Position numbers and translations under genes: made by a program
The notes under the pieces: generated by a model
Told to the model about the DNA's origin: nothing
Database searches by the model: none
What the model saw: the letters and a program-made list of their open reading frames with translations, nothing else
Assembly (NCBI RefSeq): GCF_001440475.1
Contig: NZ_LLYB01000123.1
Span: forward strand, 99,731-143,493
Direction: 5' to 3'
Length of the DNA stretch: 43,763 bases
From: Bradyrhizobium lablabi
GTDB lineage: Bacteria; Pseudomonadota; Alphaproteobacteria; Rhizobiales; Xanthobacteraceae
Shown here: positions 14,695 to 24,428 of the stretch, piece after piece
Layout of the letters: every line of letters begins with the position of its first letter
Position numbering within the stretch: the stretch's first letter is position 1

Positions 14695-15510
14695 CTAGAA
14701 GTCGGTCAGGCCGAGCACGTCGGTCATCGTGTAGAAGCCGGGTGCCTTGCCCCGCGCCCACAGTGCGGCCTTGACGGCACCCATCGCGAACATGGTGCGA
14801 TCCTCGGCGCGATGGGTCAGTTCGATCCGCTCCATGGCGCCTGCGAAGATCACGCTGTGATCGCCGGTGACAGTGCCGCCGCGCAGCGAGGCAAAGCCAA
14901 TGTCGCCAGGCCGTCGCGCGCCGGTCTCGCCGTCGCGGCCGCGCGCGGAGCGGGCATGCAGGTCGACGCCGCGGCCGGCGGCGGCGGCTTCGCCGAGCAG
15001 GAAGGCCGTGCCCGACGGCGCGTCGATCTTGGCCTTGTGGTGCATCTCGACGATTTCGATGTCGAAACTTTCGTCCAGCGACTGCGCGACGCGCTTGACC
15101 AGGGCTGCAAGCAGATTGACGCCGAGGCTCATATTACCGGACTGCACGACGACGGCACGCGAGGTGACGCTCTTGATGACAGCCATGTCTGACGCCGACA
15201 GCCCGGTCGTGCCGATGACATGGACCAGGCCGCGTTGGGCGGCGATGGCGACATTGGCGATGGTGGCGCCCGGAATGGTGAAATCGACAATCGCGTCGGC
15301 GTTGGCCGACAGCGCCCACAGGTCGGCCGAAAGTTTGACGCCGTTTTCCGGCAGCCCGGCCAGCACGCCGGCATCCTTGCCCAGAAGTTCCGATCCCGGC
15401 GCTTCCAGCGCACCGGTCAGAACCGCACCCGGCGTCTCGGAAATGACGCGCACCAGCGCGCGGCCCATCCGGCCGCCGGCCCCCGCAACGATCAATCGCA
15501 TATTGGCCAT
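14695..15510 (-). CDS. dapB: 4-hydroxy-tetrahydrodipicolinate reductase
   Basis: A 271-residue NAD(P)H-dependent reductase of the lysine and meso-diaminopimelate pathway. The nucleotide-binding motif VAGAGGRMGRALV is at residues 8-20, the GTTGLS turn is present, and the DapB signature EMHHKAKIDAPSGTA near residue 155 includes the catalytic histidine and substrate-binding lysine. Length is normal. It is the last gene of a minus-strand run (FMN reductase, pyrF, DUF1330, dapB) with gaps of 6, 34 and 70 bp, so cotranscription is plausible. It ends 17 bp from the end of the convergent gpmI. Confidence 0.96.
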   Translation of the reverse strand: MANMRLIVAGAGGRMGRALVRVISETPGAVLTGALEAPGSELLGKDAGVLAGLPENGVKLSADLWALSANADAIVDFTIPGATIANVAIAAQRGLVHVIGTTGLSASDMAVIKSVTSRAVVVQSGNMSLGVNLLAALVKRVAQSLDESFDIEIVEMHHKAKIDAPSGTAFLLGEAAAAGRGVDLHARSARGRDGETGARRPGDIGFASLRGGTVTGDHSVIFAGAMERIELTHRAEDRTMFAMGAVKAALWARGKAPGFYTMTDVLGLTDF

Positions 15511-15580
15511 GGCTTTTACCTCTGCTGGGGGTATAGCCGGGGCGGGCTATTACGGCAACCAATCAGGGTTCCATCAGCCG

Positions 15581-15883
15581 TCACGGCTGCGGGCCGTCAT
15601 AGCCCTCGATGACGATCAGCTCCGCGATCGAGTGCGGCTGCCGCAGCTTGATGTTGGCCTGGTACTCCGGCGAATGGTAGCAGGCCAGCGCCTGCTCGTA
15701 GCTGTCGAACTCGATCACCACGTTGCGCGAGCGGCTCTGGCCCTCGACGGCAGTGAATTGGCCGCCGCGCACGACATAGCGGCCGCCGAATTTCTTGAAG
15801 ATAGCGGGGTTGGCCGCCGCATAGGGCTTGTAGCCCTCGTCATTGTTCACGTCGACGCGACCGATCCAGTAACCTTTGGCCAT
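15581..15883 (-). CDS. DUF1330 domain protein
   Basis: A 100-residue small soluble protein with the DUF1330 pattern of a ferredoxin-like alpha/beta fold: MAKGYWIGRVDVNNDEGYKPYA, seen here in part, FGGRYVVRGGQF, then VVIEFDSYEQALACYHSPEYQ. The family is widespread in alphaproteobacteria and has no firm function; it resembles dimeric monooxygenase-like folds. The start is ATG 15883 with a purine-rich upstream region; the open frame extends further upstream into the pyrF-side gap without support. It lies between pyrF and dapB on the same strand and is probably cotranscribed with them. Confidence 0.85.
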   Translation of the reverse strand: MAKGYWIGRVDVNNDEGYKPYAAANPAIFKKFGGRYVVRGGQFTAVEGQSRSRNVVIEFDSYEQALACYHSPEYQANIKLRQPHSIAELIVIEGYDGPQP

Positions 15884-15917
15884 TTCACTTCTCCCGTTTC
15901 TTGTCTCGTTGGTTTCG

Positions 15918-16628
15918 CTAACCCAGCGCCTGCCTGATTTCCGCCTGGACGGCATCCGCCGCCGCCCTGGGATCGGCGGCTTCCGTGATCGGGCGTCCGA
16001 CCACCAGATAGTCCGCGCCGGCGGCAATCGCCCGCGCCGGCGTCATGATACGCTTCTGGTCACCGGTCGCAGTACCCGCCGGGCGAATGCCCGGCGTCAC
16101 CAGGTTCATCTGGTGGCCGACGATCTTGCGCAACGCCGCCGCCTCTTCCGGCGAACTGACGAGGCCGTCGACGCCGAGCACCTGCGCCTGCTGCGCGCGC
16201 GCTTCCACCAGGTCCGAGACGTTGAGGCGATAGCCCGCGGCATGCAGATCGCCGTCGTCATAGGAGGTCAGCACGGTGACGGCGAGAATCTTCAAGCCCG
16301 ATCCGGAGCGGGCCTCGACCGCGGCCTTCATGGTCTGCGGATAGGCATGCACCGTGAGAAAGGTCGCGCCGAGTTTGGCGACGCTCTCGACGCCGCGCGC
16401 CACCGTGTTGCCGATGTCGTGCAGCTTGAGATCGACGAATACCTTCTTGCCCGACTTCGCCAGTTGCTGCACCAGCGGCAATCCGCCGGCATAAGCGAGC
16501 TGGTAGCCGATCTTGTAAAAACTCACGCTGTCGCCGAGTCGCGCGATCATCGCTTCTGCCTCAGTCACCCCAGGCAAATCGAGTGCGACGATCAGGCGGT
16601 CCTTAGGCGCGATATCGGCTGGCTGCAT
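15918..16628 (-). CDS. pyrF: Orotidine 5'-phosphate decarboxylase
   Basis: A 236-residue TIM-barrel enzyme that makes UMP from OMP, the last step of pyrimidine synthesis. It shows the N-terminal LIVALDLPG strand with the phosphate-site aspartate region. The catalytic Lys-Asp array is in FVDLKLHDIGNTV (DxKxxDIxxT pattern), and the phosphate-binding end VTPGIRPAG and VVGRPIT is also present. Length is normal. It follows the FMN reductase gene after 6 bp and precedes the DUF1330 gene by 34 bp, indicating an operon. Confidence 0.96.
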   Translation of the reverse strand: MQPADIAPKDRLIVALDLPGVTEAEAMIARLGDSVSFYKIGYQLAYAGGLPLVQQLAKSGKKVFVDLKLHDIGNTVARGVESVAKLGATFLTVHAYPQTMKAAVEARSGSGLKILAVTVLTSYDDGDLHAAGYRLNVSDLVEARAQQAQVLGVDGLVSSPEEAAALRKIVGHQMNLVTPGIRPAGTATGDQKRIMTPARAIAAGADYLVVGRPITEAADPRAAADAVQAEIRQALG

Positions 16629-16634
16629 GTCACC

Positions 16635-17213
16635 TCACATCATGCGTTGGGAAATGTCGATCAACTGCCGCACCATGGCTTTCAGCCCGTCGCTGTCGGC
16701 GGCATTCTTCAGGCGGTCCATCTCGTCATAGGCATCATCGGCGAAGGCAAGCGCGAACTGGTTCGGGATCACCTGGGCATGGCAGGCCGACAGGATCAGC
16801 CGGAGCGCGGCCAGCGCGCGGGCGCCGCCGAGCCGGTTGCCGGAGGCGGAAGCAATCGCAAACACCCGGTCGCGAAACACCTGCCCGCGAGTCTCGTGTG
16901 CATCCTGCACCCGGCTCACCCAGTCGATGGTGTTTTTCACCAGCGCCGGCACCGAGGAATTATATTCCGGCGTCACGATCAGCACGCCGTGATGGGCTCC
17001 CATCATGCGCTTCAGATTGACCGCGTGCTTCGGCACGCCGGACTTCGCCTGCAGGTCGCCGTCATAGATCGGCAGCGGAAAATCGGACAGCGAGATGCGG
17101 GTGACTTCGGCGCCTTGCTGCGCCAGCGCATGGGCCGCAACGGCGGCCAGCTTCGCATTCAGCGAGCCTGACCGTAGCGATCCCGGGATCACGAGGATTT
17201 TCAGCGCGGACAT
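16635..17213 (-). CDS. NADPH-dependent FMN reductase family protein
   Basis: A 192-residue flavodoxin-fold flavoprotein. The FMN phosphate loop is visible at the N-terminus (LVIPGSLRSGSLNAKLA), and the flavin-ring loop is TPEYNSSVPALVKNTIDWVSR, shown in part, as in the FMN reductase / azoreductase / chromate reductase family. It likely reduces FMN or quinones with NAD(P)H in the cytoplasm; the physiological substrate is not known. Its stop lies 6 bp before the pyrF start, so the two genes are cotranscribed. Confidence 0.88.
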   Translation of the reverse strand: MSALKILVIPGSLRSGSLNAKLAAVAAHALAQQGAEVTRISLSDFPLPIYDGDLQAKSGVPKHAVNLKRMMGAHHGVLIVTPEYNSSVPALVKNTIDWVSRVQDAHETRGQVFRDRVFAIASASGNRLGGARALAALRLILSACHAQVIPNQFALAFADDAYDEMDRLKNAADSDGLKAMVRQLIDISQRMM

Positions 17214-17259
17214 ATTTGAATTCGTATTCGGGGCAGATCCGCCACGCGAATACGTGGCA

Positions 17260-17859
17260 TCAGCCCTTGCGATACACCCAGACCCGGGCGGGCGGAAGGT
17301 TCATCCAGATCCGCTCGGAGGCTTCTGTGGACACGCCCGGCAGCGATTTCGGGATCGGCGGCGCGACCGAATAGGTGAACTGCACGAAGGGCGCCCCGGG
17401 GGCAAGCGCGACGAAGGCGTCGCGGATCAGCTTCAGGCGCGTCAGCATCGGTTTTGTCACAAGCGGCAGGCCAGAGACCACGGCGGAAGCCGGCGCGTCC
17501 AGGACGTCCTTCAGCGAGGAGCGTAGCGCATAGGCGTCGCCCTGCACCACCTTGGCCTGCGGATAGCGGTCGCGCAGCAGCGCGCAGAAGCCCGGATTAT
17601 ACTCGACCAGCACGAGACGCTTTTGATCGACGCCGTGTTCGATCAGCGCGTTGGTGATTGCGCCGGTCCCGGGCCCAAGTTCGACGACCGGTCCTTGCGC
17701 TTCGACGTCGACATATTCCGCCATGGTCCGGGCGAGCAACTTGCTCGACGGCATCACCGCGCCCATGTGCAGCGGCTTTTCAATCCATGAACGAAGGAAG
17801 CGAACCTCATCATCGAGACGAGGCTTCTTCAACGCACGCACGGACGATTGCAAAGGCAT
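17260..17859 (-). CDS. pmtA: Phospholipid N-methyltransferase (PmtA-type)
   Basis: A 199-residue SAM-dependent methyltransferase. The SAM-binding motif I is VVELGPGTGAITNAL at about residue 58, followed by an acidic strand-2 end (LVLVEYNPGF). Features shared with the Rhodobacter/rhizobial phosphatidylethanolamine N-methyltransferases are the N-terminal amphipathic start (FLRSWIEKPLHMGAVMPSS), SGLPLVTKPM as motif IV, and the QFTYSVAPP end. These enzymes convert phosphatidylethanolamine to phosphatidylcholine at the inner membrane. From memory, pmtA of Bradyrhizobium japonicum is also near dnaKJ, which fits this position 204 bp downstream of dnaJ. rRNA-dimethylase-like proteins are the main alternative. 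Confidence 0.78.
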   Translation of the reverse strand: MPLQSSVRALKKPRLDDEVRFLRSWIEKPLHMGAVMPSSKLLARTMAEYVDVEAQGPVVELGPGTGAITNALIEHGVDQKRLVLVEYNPGFCALLRDRYPQAKVVQGDAYALRSSLKDVLDAPASAVVSGLPLVTKPMLTRLKLIRDAFVALAPGAPFVQFTYSVAPPIPKSLPGVSTEASERIWMNLPPARVWVYRKG

Positions 17860-18063
17860 GTCGCTACCAGGCGGGACCCCGCTGACGAGCGGGATGTCAG
17901 AAAACAGTCATAAACACGTATAGGTCGACGGGGATATGGTCAAGCCAAACGGTAATGCGTCAGCCACGCCAAAGTGCCCGCGATCCCGCGATAAGACACT
18001 GTGCAAGCTGAATGAATCATGACTGCGCGACGCCGCGCTGTCCGGCTATCTCCGCGCGTGCGG

Positions 18064-19197
18064 CTACGAGCCCGCGCGGTTGCCGAAGAAGTCCTTGACC
18101 TTGGTGAAGAAGCCCGCCGCTTCCGGCTGGGTGGCCCCCGACGACAGTTTTTCGAACTCGGCAAGCAGTTCCTGCTGCTTCTTGGTCAGATTCTGCGGCG
18201 TTTCGACCATCACCTGGACATACATGTCGCCGGTCTGGCGCGAGCGCAGCACCGGCATGCCTTTTGATGCAATGCGGAAACGGCGGCCTGACTGTGTTCC
18301 AGCCGGCACTTTCACCTTGGTCTTGCCCTTGTCGATGGTCGGGACCTCGAACTCGCCGCCGAGCGCGGCTGACACCATCGAGATTGGAACCCGGCAATGC
18401 AGATCGGCGCCGTCGCGCTGAAAGAATTCGTGGGTCGCCAGCGACAGGAAGATATAGAGATCGCCGGGCGGCCCGCCGCGAACGCCGGCCTCGCCCTCAC
18501 CGGCCAAGCGGATACGCGTGCCGTCCTCGACGCCTTGCGGAATGTTGACCGACAGCGTGCGGTCGCGCGTCACCCGTCCCGAGCCCGAGCAGTTCGGGCA
18601 GGCGTCCTCGATCATCTGGCCGCGGCCCTGACAGCCGGGACAGGTCCGCTCGAGCGTGAAGAAGCCCTGGGCCTGGCGGACGCGGCCGGCGCCGCCGCAG
18701 GTCGAGCAGGTCTTCGGCTTGGTGCCGGCCTTGGCGCCGGTGCCCGAACAGGGCTCGCAGGTGACGGAAACCGGAATCTCGATCTGCGCGGTCTTGCCCT
18801 GAAAGGCTTCCTCGAGCGTGATTTCCATGTTGTAGCGCAGGTCGGCGCCGCGCTCGCGGCCGCCACCGCGGCCACGCTGCCCGGCCATGCCGAACAGGTC
18901 TTCGAAAATATCGGAGAATGACGAGGCAAAGCCCGCGCCGAAGCCGGGGCCGCCGCCGCCCATGCCCTGCTCAAACGCGGCATGGCCATAGCGGTCATAG
19001 GCGGCGCGCTTCTCGCCGTCCTTCAGGACTTCGTAGGCTTCGTTGATTTCCTTGAACTTCACTTCGCTGGAGGCGTCGCCCGGATTCTTGTCCGGATGCC
19101 ATTTCATCGCGAGCTTGCGGAAGGCCGCCTTGAGCTTGGAATCGTCCGCGCTTCGTTCGACTTCCAGGGTTTCGTAATAGCAGCGCTTGGTGGACAT
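18064..19197 (-). CDS. dnaJ: Chaperone DnaJ
   Basis: A 377-residue full-length type I J-protein, the co-chaperone that stimulates DnaK ATP hydrolysis and delivers substrates. The J domain (1-70) has the HPD motif in MKWHPDKNPGD. A Gly/Phe-rich linker (about 76-115) follows. The zinc-finger domain has four CxxCxGxG repeats: CEPCSGTG, CSTCGGAG, CPGCQGRG and CPNCSGSG. The C-terminal substrate-binding beta domain is complete. It lies 144 bp downstream of dnaK on the same strand, and the sigma-32-type promoter before dnaK probably serves both. Confidence 0.97.
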   Translation of the reverse strand: MSTKRCYYETLEVERSADDSKLKAAFRKLAMKWHPDKNPGDASSEVKFKEINEAYEVLKDGEKRAAYDRYGHAAFEQGMGGGGPGFGAGFASSFSDIFEDLFGMAGQRGRGGGRERGADLRYNMEITLEEAFQGKTAQIEIPVSVTCEPCSGTGAKAGTKPKTCSTCGGAGRVRQAQGFFTLERTCPGCQGRGQMIEDACPNCSGSGRVTRDRTLSVNIPQGVEDGTRIRLAGEGEAGVRGGPPGDLYIFLSLATHEFFQRDGADLHCRVPISMVSAALGGEFEVPTIDKGKTKVKVPAGTQSGRRFRIASKGMPVLRSRQTGDMYVQVMVETPQNLTKKQQELLAEFEKLSSGATQPEAAGFFTKVKDFFGNRAGS

Positions 19198-19341
19198 TAG
19201 TCAAACCCGCCCGAATTTCGTCTTCGTACCGAAAACACCCTCAATCGAGGATGCCGCCATCGGCTTAAAGAAAAATGACCCCCACCCATCGAACGCAAGC
19301 CGCGCGCTCTGTTGGATGAGGGTCATGATCGAAAGCCCGCT

Positions 19342-21243
<1,902 letters not shown>

Positions 21244-21312
21244 GGTCCTCATATCCTTCTTTTTGCGGCAGGTTGGCTGGGCCCTGGACGGCGCACCTAA
21301 CCGAACCCCCAA

Positions 21313-21800
21313 CGTTCAAATACTCGCGATATTGCGACGGTGAGCCTCATATAGGAGGGTGGGTTATGCCTGCAAGGACCGAACGCAAGCTTAAGGCCTG
21401 AAAAGCCTGATGTTTGAAAGAATGTGTCAGCCCGGGCGGGCCTGGGCCGGCACCTGGAGCCGCGTTAAGAAGTCGGCAAGGCCGCTCATTGCCCGCGCCA
21501 CGGAGGCGTTGCGCATTGGCCCGCCGCCGCGCTCCGAGGGGGAGCGGTATTTGGCCGCTGGAGGCGCCTCAAAAACAGCCCGGAGACGGGGCAGAAACGC
21601 GCAAAAAAGCCGATATATCGGAACGTAACGGGGGAACGGACGCCCACCCTGCCCTGTTGCAGGGACGTCAAAACCGCTAAAAGCGGGCCGAATGGAACGA
21701 CCCCGTCGTTCCCCCAAGGCCCGAAAGATTCCATTCGAGATTCCACGCGCTGCATCGTCCGGCCGCTGAACGGCCTCCATGCAAACCCGGTAGATCCTCC
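21313..21800. other. Intergenic region upstream of dnaK and of the exported protein gene
   Basis: A 488-bp gene-free stretch between the divergent dnaK and a gene for an exported protein. The dnaK-side part holds the heat-shock promoter at 21346-21376. The rest is GC-rich with no convincing coding frame; short open frames on both strands lack start signals and protein-like composition. A perfect 8-bp hairpin, GGAACGAC-CCC-GTCGTTCC, lies at 21694-21712, about 90 bp before the downstream gene. Confidence 0.6.
21346..21376 (-). promoter_or_regulatory. Sigma-32 (RpoH)-type heat-shock promoter of dnaKJ
   Basis: Read on the minus strand: CTTG, 17 bases, then CCTATATGAG. This matches the alphaproteobacterial RpoH pattern CTTG-N17/18-CYTATNTNNG at every fixed position. 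The expected start of transcription is near 21340, about 97 nt before the dnaK ATG. From memory, dnaKJ of B. japonicum belongs to the sigma-32 class. No CIRCE element was found here, so HrcA is not expected to act on this promoter. Confidence 0.85.
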
Positions 21801-22751
21801 ATGACGCCCCTTCGATACTTTGCTGCGGTTGCCCTGATCGTTGCCGCCAATTCCTTTGTCTTCTCTTCCGCGTTTGCCGCCGACCCGGTCTTCCCGCCGG
21901 GTGCCAGGGTCGGCATGACGCCGCTGGTCGGCCTCAACAAGGCGAGGGCGTTCATCGGATTCGAGACCGAGGACCAGGGCGTCAAGGTTCTGGTCGCGGA
22001 CCTGCCGGCCGAGGCCTATGGCGAGGTCGCCAATGCCTTCAAGGCCAACCCGGGCGGCGCCGGCGGCATCAAGCCGGAGAGCATCGAGACATCAGCAGGA
22101 CTTGGTTACTACACGGTCGAAAACGGCAAGGATGGCGCAACCAATGTGCGCCGCTATTCGATGATCCTGCCAGGCCCGACCTTCTCCGGCTATGTCGCCG
22201 TTCAGGTGCCGGAGAACGCCTCGAAGATCTATACCGACGATGCCATCCGCCAGATGTTCGCGTCCGCCACGATTCGCAACGAAGTGCCGGTCGAGGAGCA
22301 GCTCGGCCTGATGCCGTTCAAGATGAGCGAGCTCTCGAGCTTCAAGAACATCCGCACGCTGGCGCCGGGCGCCGCCCTCATTCTCTCCGACAGCGATGAA
22401 AAGAAGGGCTTTGAGATCGCGCCCTTCATGATCATCGGCCTGATCGGCTCGACGGCGGCCTCGCCCGACGATCGCGGCCGCTTTGCCCAGCAGATCGCGA
22501 CCACCATTCCCGGCGTGCGCGACGGGCGGATCACGATGTCCGAGCCGGTCCGCATCGATGGCCAGCCCGGCTACGAGACGCGGATCGACGCCGTCAGCGG
22601 CAAGGACAATACGCCTGTCACCATCGTGCAATGGCTGCGGTTCGGCTCCCAGACCTCGATGCGCATCATCGGCTCCTCGCCGCGCGACGACTGGACCAAG
22701 GCCTTTCCCCGCTTCCGCGCCGTGCGCGACGGCATTCATCCGCGGGGCTGA
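21801..22751 (+). CDS. Exported protein of unknown function
   Basis: A 316-residue protein that I cannot assign to a family. A Sec-type signal peptide is clear: MTPLRYFAAVALIVAANSF, then a hydrophobic run ending SSAFAADP, with cleavage expected after AFA near residue 27. The mature part is soluble, has no cysteines and no obvious catalytic motif. It looks like two related beta-rich halves (PEAYG-like region near residue 70, then TSMRIIGSSPRDDW near the end). It is followed 101 bp later by the nicotinamidase on the same strand, and an imperfect hairpin at 22755-22783 may end its transcript. Periplasmic location is inferred from the signal only. Confidence 0.7.
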   Translation: MTPLRYFAAVALIVAANSFVFSSAFAADPVFPPGARVGMTPLVGLNKARAFIGFETEDQGVKVLVADLPAEAYGEVANAFKANPGGAGGIKPESIETSAGLGYYTVENGKDGATNVRRYSMILPGPTFSGYVAVQVPENASKIYTDDAIRQMFASATIRNEVPVEEQLGLMPFKMSELSSFKNIRTLAPGAALILSDSDEKKGFEIAPFMIIGLIGSTAASPDDRGRFAQQIATTIPGVRDGRITMSEPVRIDGQPGYETRIDAVSGKDNTPVTIVQWLRFGSQTSMRIIGSSPRDDWTKAFPRFRAVRDGIHPRG

Positions 22752-22754
22752 TCG

Positions 22755-22783
22755 CGAAATTTGCGGCCCACGCCGCAATTTCG
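22755..22783 (+). terminator. Possible hairpin terminator after the exported-protein gene
   Basis: CGAAATTTGCGGC and GCCGCAATTTCG pair over 12 bp with one bulged T and a four-base loop, directly after the stop codon of the exported-protein gene. There is no strong T-run downstream, so termination efficiency is uncertain; it could instead stabilise the mRNA end. Confidence 0.4.
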
Positions 22784-22852
22784 AGCTTTCGTTCGTACAC
22801 ACATGGAACTAGCCTTTTCCCCTGTAGGGTTCGCAAACAGGGGAGACGCGCT

Positions 22853-23566
22853 ATGCTTTCTCGCAGGCTGGTTCTGACAGGTATCGGCGCGACATCGGTC
22901 GCTGCCCTCGCACCAGGAGCAATCATGGCCGCACCGATCAAGCCGGATAACGCTTCGGCGCTCATCGTCATCGACGTGCAAAACTGTTTCCTTCCCGGCG
23001 GCAGCCTCGCGGTCAAGGACGGCGATCAGGTCGTGCCCATCATCAACCGCATCGCCAAGGGCTTTGCCAATGTGGTGATGACGCAGGACTGGCACACCGC
23101 GGACCACGTCTCCTTCGCGACATCGCATTCCGGCAAGAAGCCGTTCGAGACGGTCGATCTTCCCTACGGCAAGCAGGTGCTGTGGCCGGATCATTGCGTG
23201 CAGGGCACCGAGGGCGCGTCGCTGTCGAAGGATCTCGCGATCCCGCACGCCGGGCTCGTGATCCGCAAGGGCTTCAACAAGAACGTCGACAGCTATTCGG
23301 CCTTCACCGAGGCCGACGGCAAGACCTCGACGGGGCTCGCGGCCTATCTGAAGGCGCGCAAGGTGAAACGGGTGTTCCTCGCCGGCCTCGCCACCGACTA
23401 CTGCGTGGCATGGAGCGCGCTCGATGCGCGCAAGGCCGGCTTCGAAACCTATGTGATCGAGGACGCCTGCCGCGGCATCGACCTCCAGGGCTCGCTCGCC
23501 AAGGCATGGGCCGACATGACCAAGGCCGGCGTCAAGCGTATCAAGTCGGACGAAATCGCAGTGTAA
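22853..23566 (+). CDS. pncA: Nicotinamidase/pyrazinamidase, with a Tat-like signal in the long form
   Basis: A 237-residue enzyme that hydrolyses nicotinamide to nicotinate for NAD recycling. The Asp-Lys-Cys triad is visible: Asp41 in LIVIDVQN, the lysine in IRKGFNKNVDSYSAF, and the cysteine in GLATDYCVAWSALDA. The metal-site DWHTADHVSF is present. The first 27 residues, with Arg4-Arg5 and a hydrophobic stretch, look like a Tat signal, unusual for this normally cytoplasmic enzyme. A second in-frame ATG at codon 25 (22925), right where the signal would end, has AGGAG five bases upstream. The first ATG also has a good site (GGGAG, spacing 7). Either or both starts may be used. Confidence 0.9.
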   Translation: MLSRRLVLTGIGATSVAALAPGAIMAAPIKPDNASALIVIDVQNCFLPGGSLAVKDGDQVVPIINRIAKGFANVVMTQDWHTADHVSFATSHSGKKPFETVDLPYGKQVLWPDHCVQGTEGASLSKDLAIPHAGLVIRKGFNKNVDSYSAFTEADGKTSTGLAAYLKARKVKRVFLAGLATDYCVAWSALDARKAGFETYVIEDACRGIDLQGSLAKAWADMTKAGVKRIKSDEIAV

Positions 23567-23596
23567 GGCGTAAAGCGGACGACTCTGTCAGACCCC

Positions 23597-23694
23597 CATC
23601 CTGAGGCGCCGCGCTAGCTGCGTCTCGAAGGATGAAGGCCCCAGTCGGGCCGCATGGTTCGAGACGGCGCATGTGCGCCTCCTCACCATGAGGA
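23597..23694. repeat. Intergenic palindromic repeat, family A, copy 2
   Basis: A diverged copy of the repeat at 2971-3069. CATCCTGAGGCGCCGCGC at the left and GCGCCTCCTCACCATGAGG at the right are the outer arms, with CGTCTCGA and TCGAGACG inside. It lies between the convergent pncA and grpE genes and reaches to two bases before the grpE stop codon. Confidence 0.78.
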
Positions 23695-23695
23695 T

Positions 23696-24310
23696 CTAAG
23701 CCGCGCTGTTCGGCTCATTGTTCGCCGGCGCGGCCTTGGCCCCGCCCTTGGAGACGCCGACCAGCGCCGGGCGCAGGATGCGTTCGCCGATCATGAAGCC
23801 GGCCTGCACGACCTGGACCACCGTGCCCGATGGCACCGACGGATCGGGCACTTCGTACATTGCCTGCTGGAAATTCGGATCGAACTTCTCGCCGGACGGG
23901 TCGAACTTCTTGACGCCGTTCTTCTCCAGCGTGTTGAGCAGCGAGCGCTCGGTCAGCTCGACGCCTTCGATGAAGGCCTTGATGCCGGGATCGGCGGTCT
24001 CTTTCACATCTGCCGGGATCGCATCGAGCGCGCGCTGCAGATTGTCGGCGATTTCGAGAATGTCGCGGGCGAAGCCGGTGATGCCATAGGCACGCGCGTC
24101 AGCGACCTCCTTGGCGGTGCGCTTCCGCAGGTTTTCCATCTCCGCCAGCGTGCGCAGCATCTTGTCGCGCGCTTCGGTCGCCTCCTTGACCAACAGCTCC
24201 ATCGATCCTTCCTCGGGATCGTCGGGCATGATGTAGGGCTTTGAGACCACGGGCTCGCCCGTCTCTGCCGGGTTTGCCGTGTTGTCATTCGGCCGCTTGG
24301 GATCGGTCAT
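23696..24310 (-). CDS. grpE: Nucleotide exchange factor GrpE
   Basis: A 204-residue GrpE, the factor that releases ADP from DnaK. An acidic, disordered start is followed by a long coiled-coil helix (about residues 38-85, with EEGSMELLVKEATEARDKML and LAEMENLRKRTAKEV). The beta-wing has the family hallmark NPNFQQAMYEVPDP-like segment (here DPNFQQAMYEVPD), then GTVVQVVQAGFMIGERILRPALVGVSKG. The C-terminal tail is short and Ala/Pro-rich. It lies 118 bp downstream of hrcA on the same strand, and its partner genes dnaK and dnaJ are about 2.5 kb away. Confidence 0.96.
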   Translation of the reverse strand: MTDPKRPNDNTANPAETGEPVVSKPYIMPDDPEEGSMELLVKEATEARDKMLRTLAEMENLRKRTAKEVADARAYGITGFARDILEIADNLQRALDAIPADVKETADPGIKAFIEGVELTERSLLNTLEKNGVKKFDPSGEKFDPNFQQAMYEVPDPSVPSGTVVQVVQAGFMIGERILRPALVGVSKGGAKAAPANNEPNSAA

Positions 24311-24428
24311 AAGGCTGCCTTCTCAAAAAACGCGTCTGGCTCAATGGGGATTTGCTGCCCGCGATATCGTGCTTTAGCGGCCGAAAATCAAGCGCGACCA
24401 GCCCGGATTAGGGTCGATTCATGGCTGA

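Noticed and set aside
19198..19341. A terminator hairpin between dnaK and dnaJ (GACCCCCACCCATC against GGATGAGGGTC)
   Set aside because: The pairing is imperfect with a long loop, and dnaJ is expected to be read from the dnaK promoter; support is too weak.
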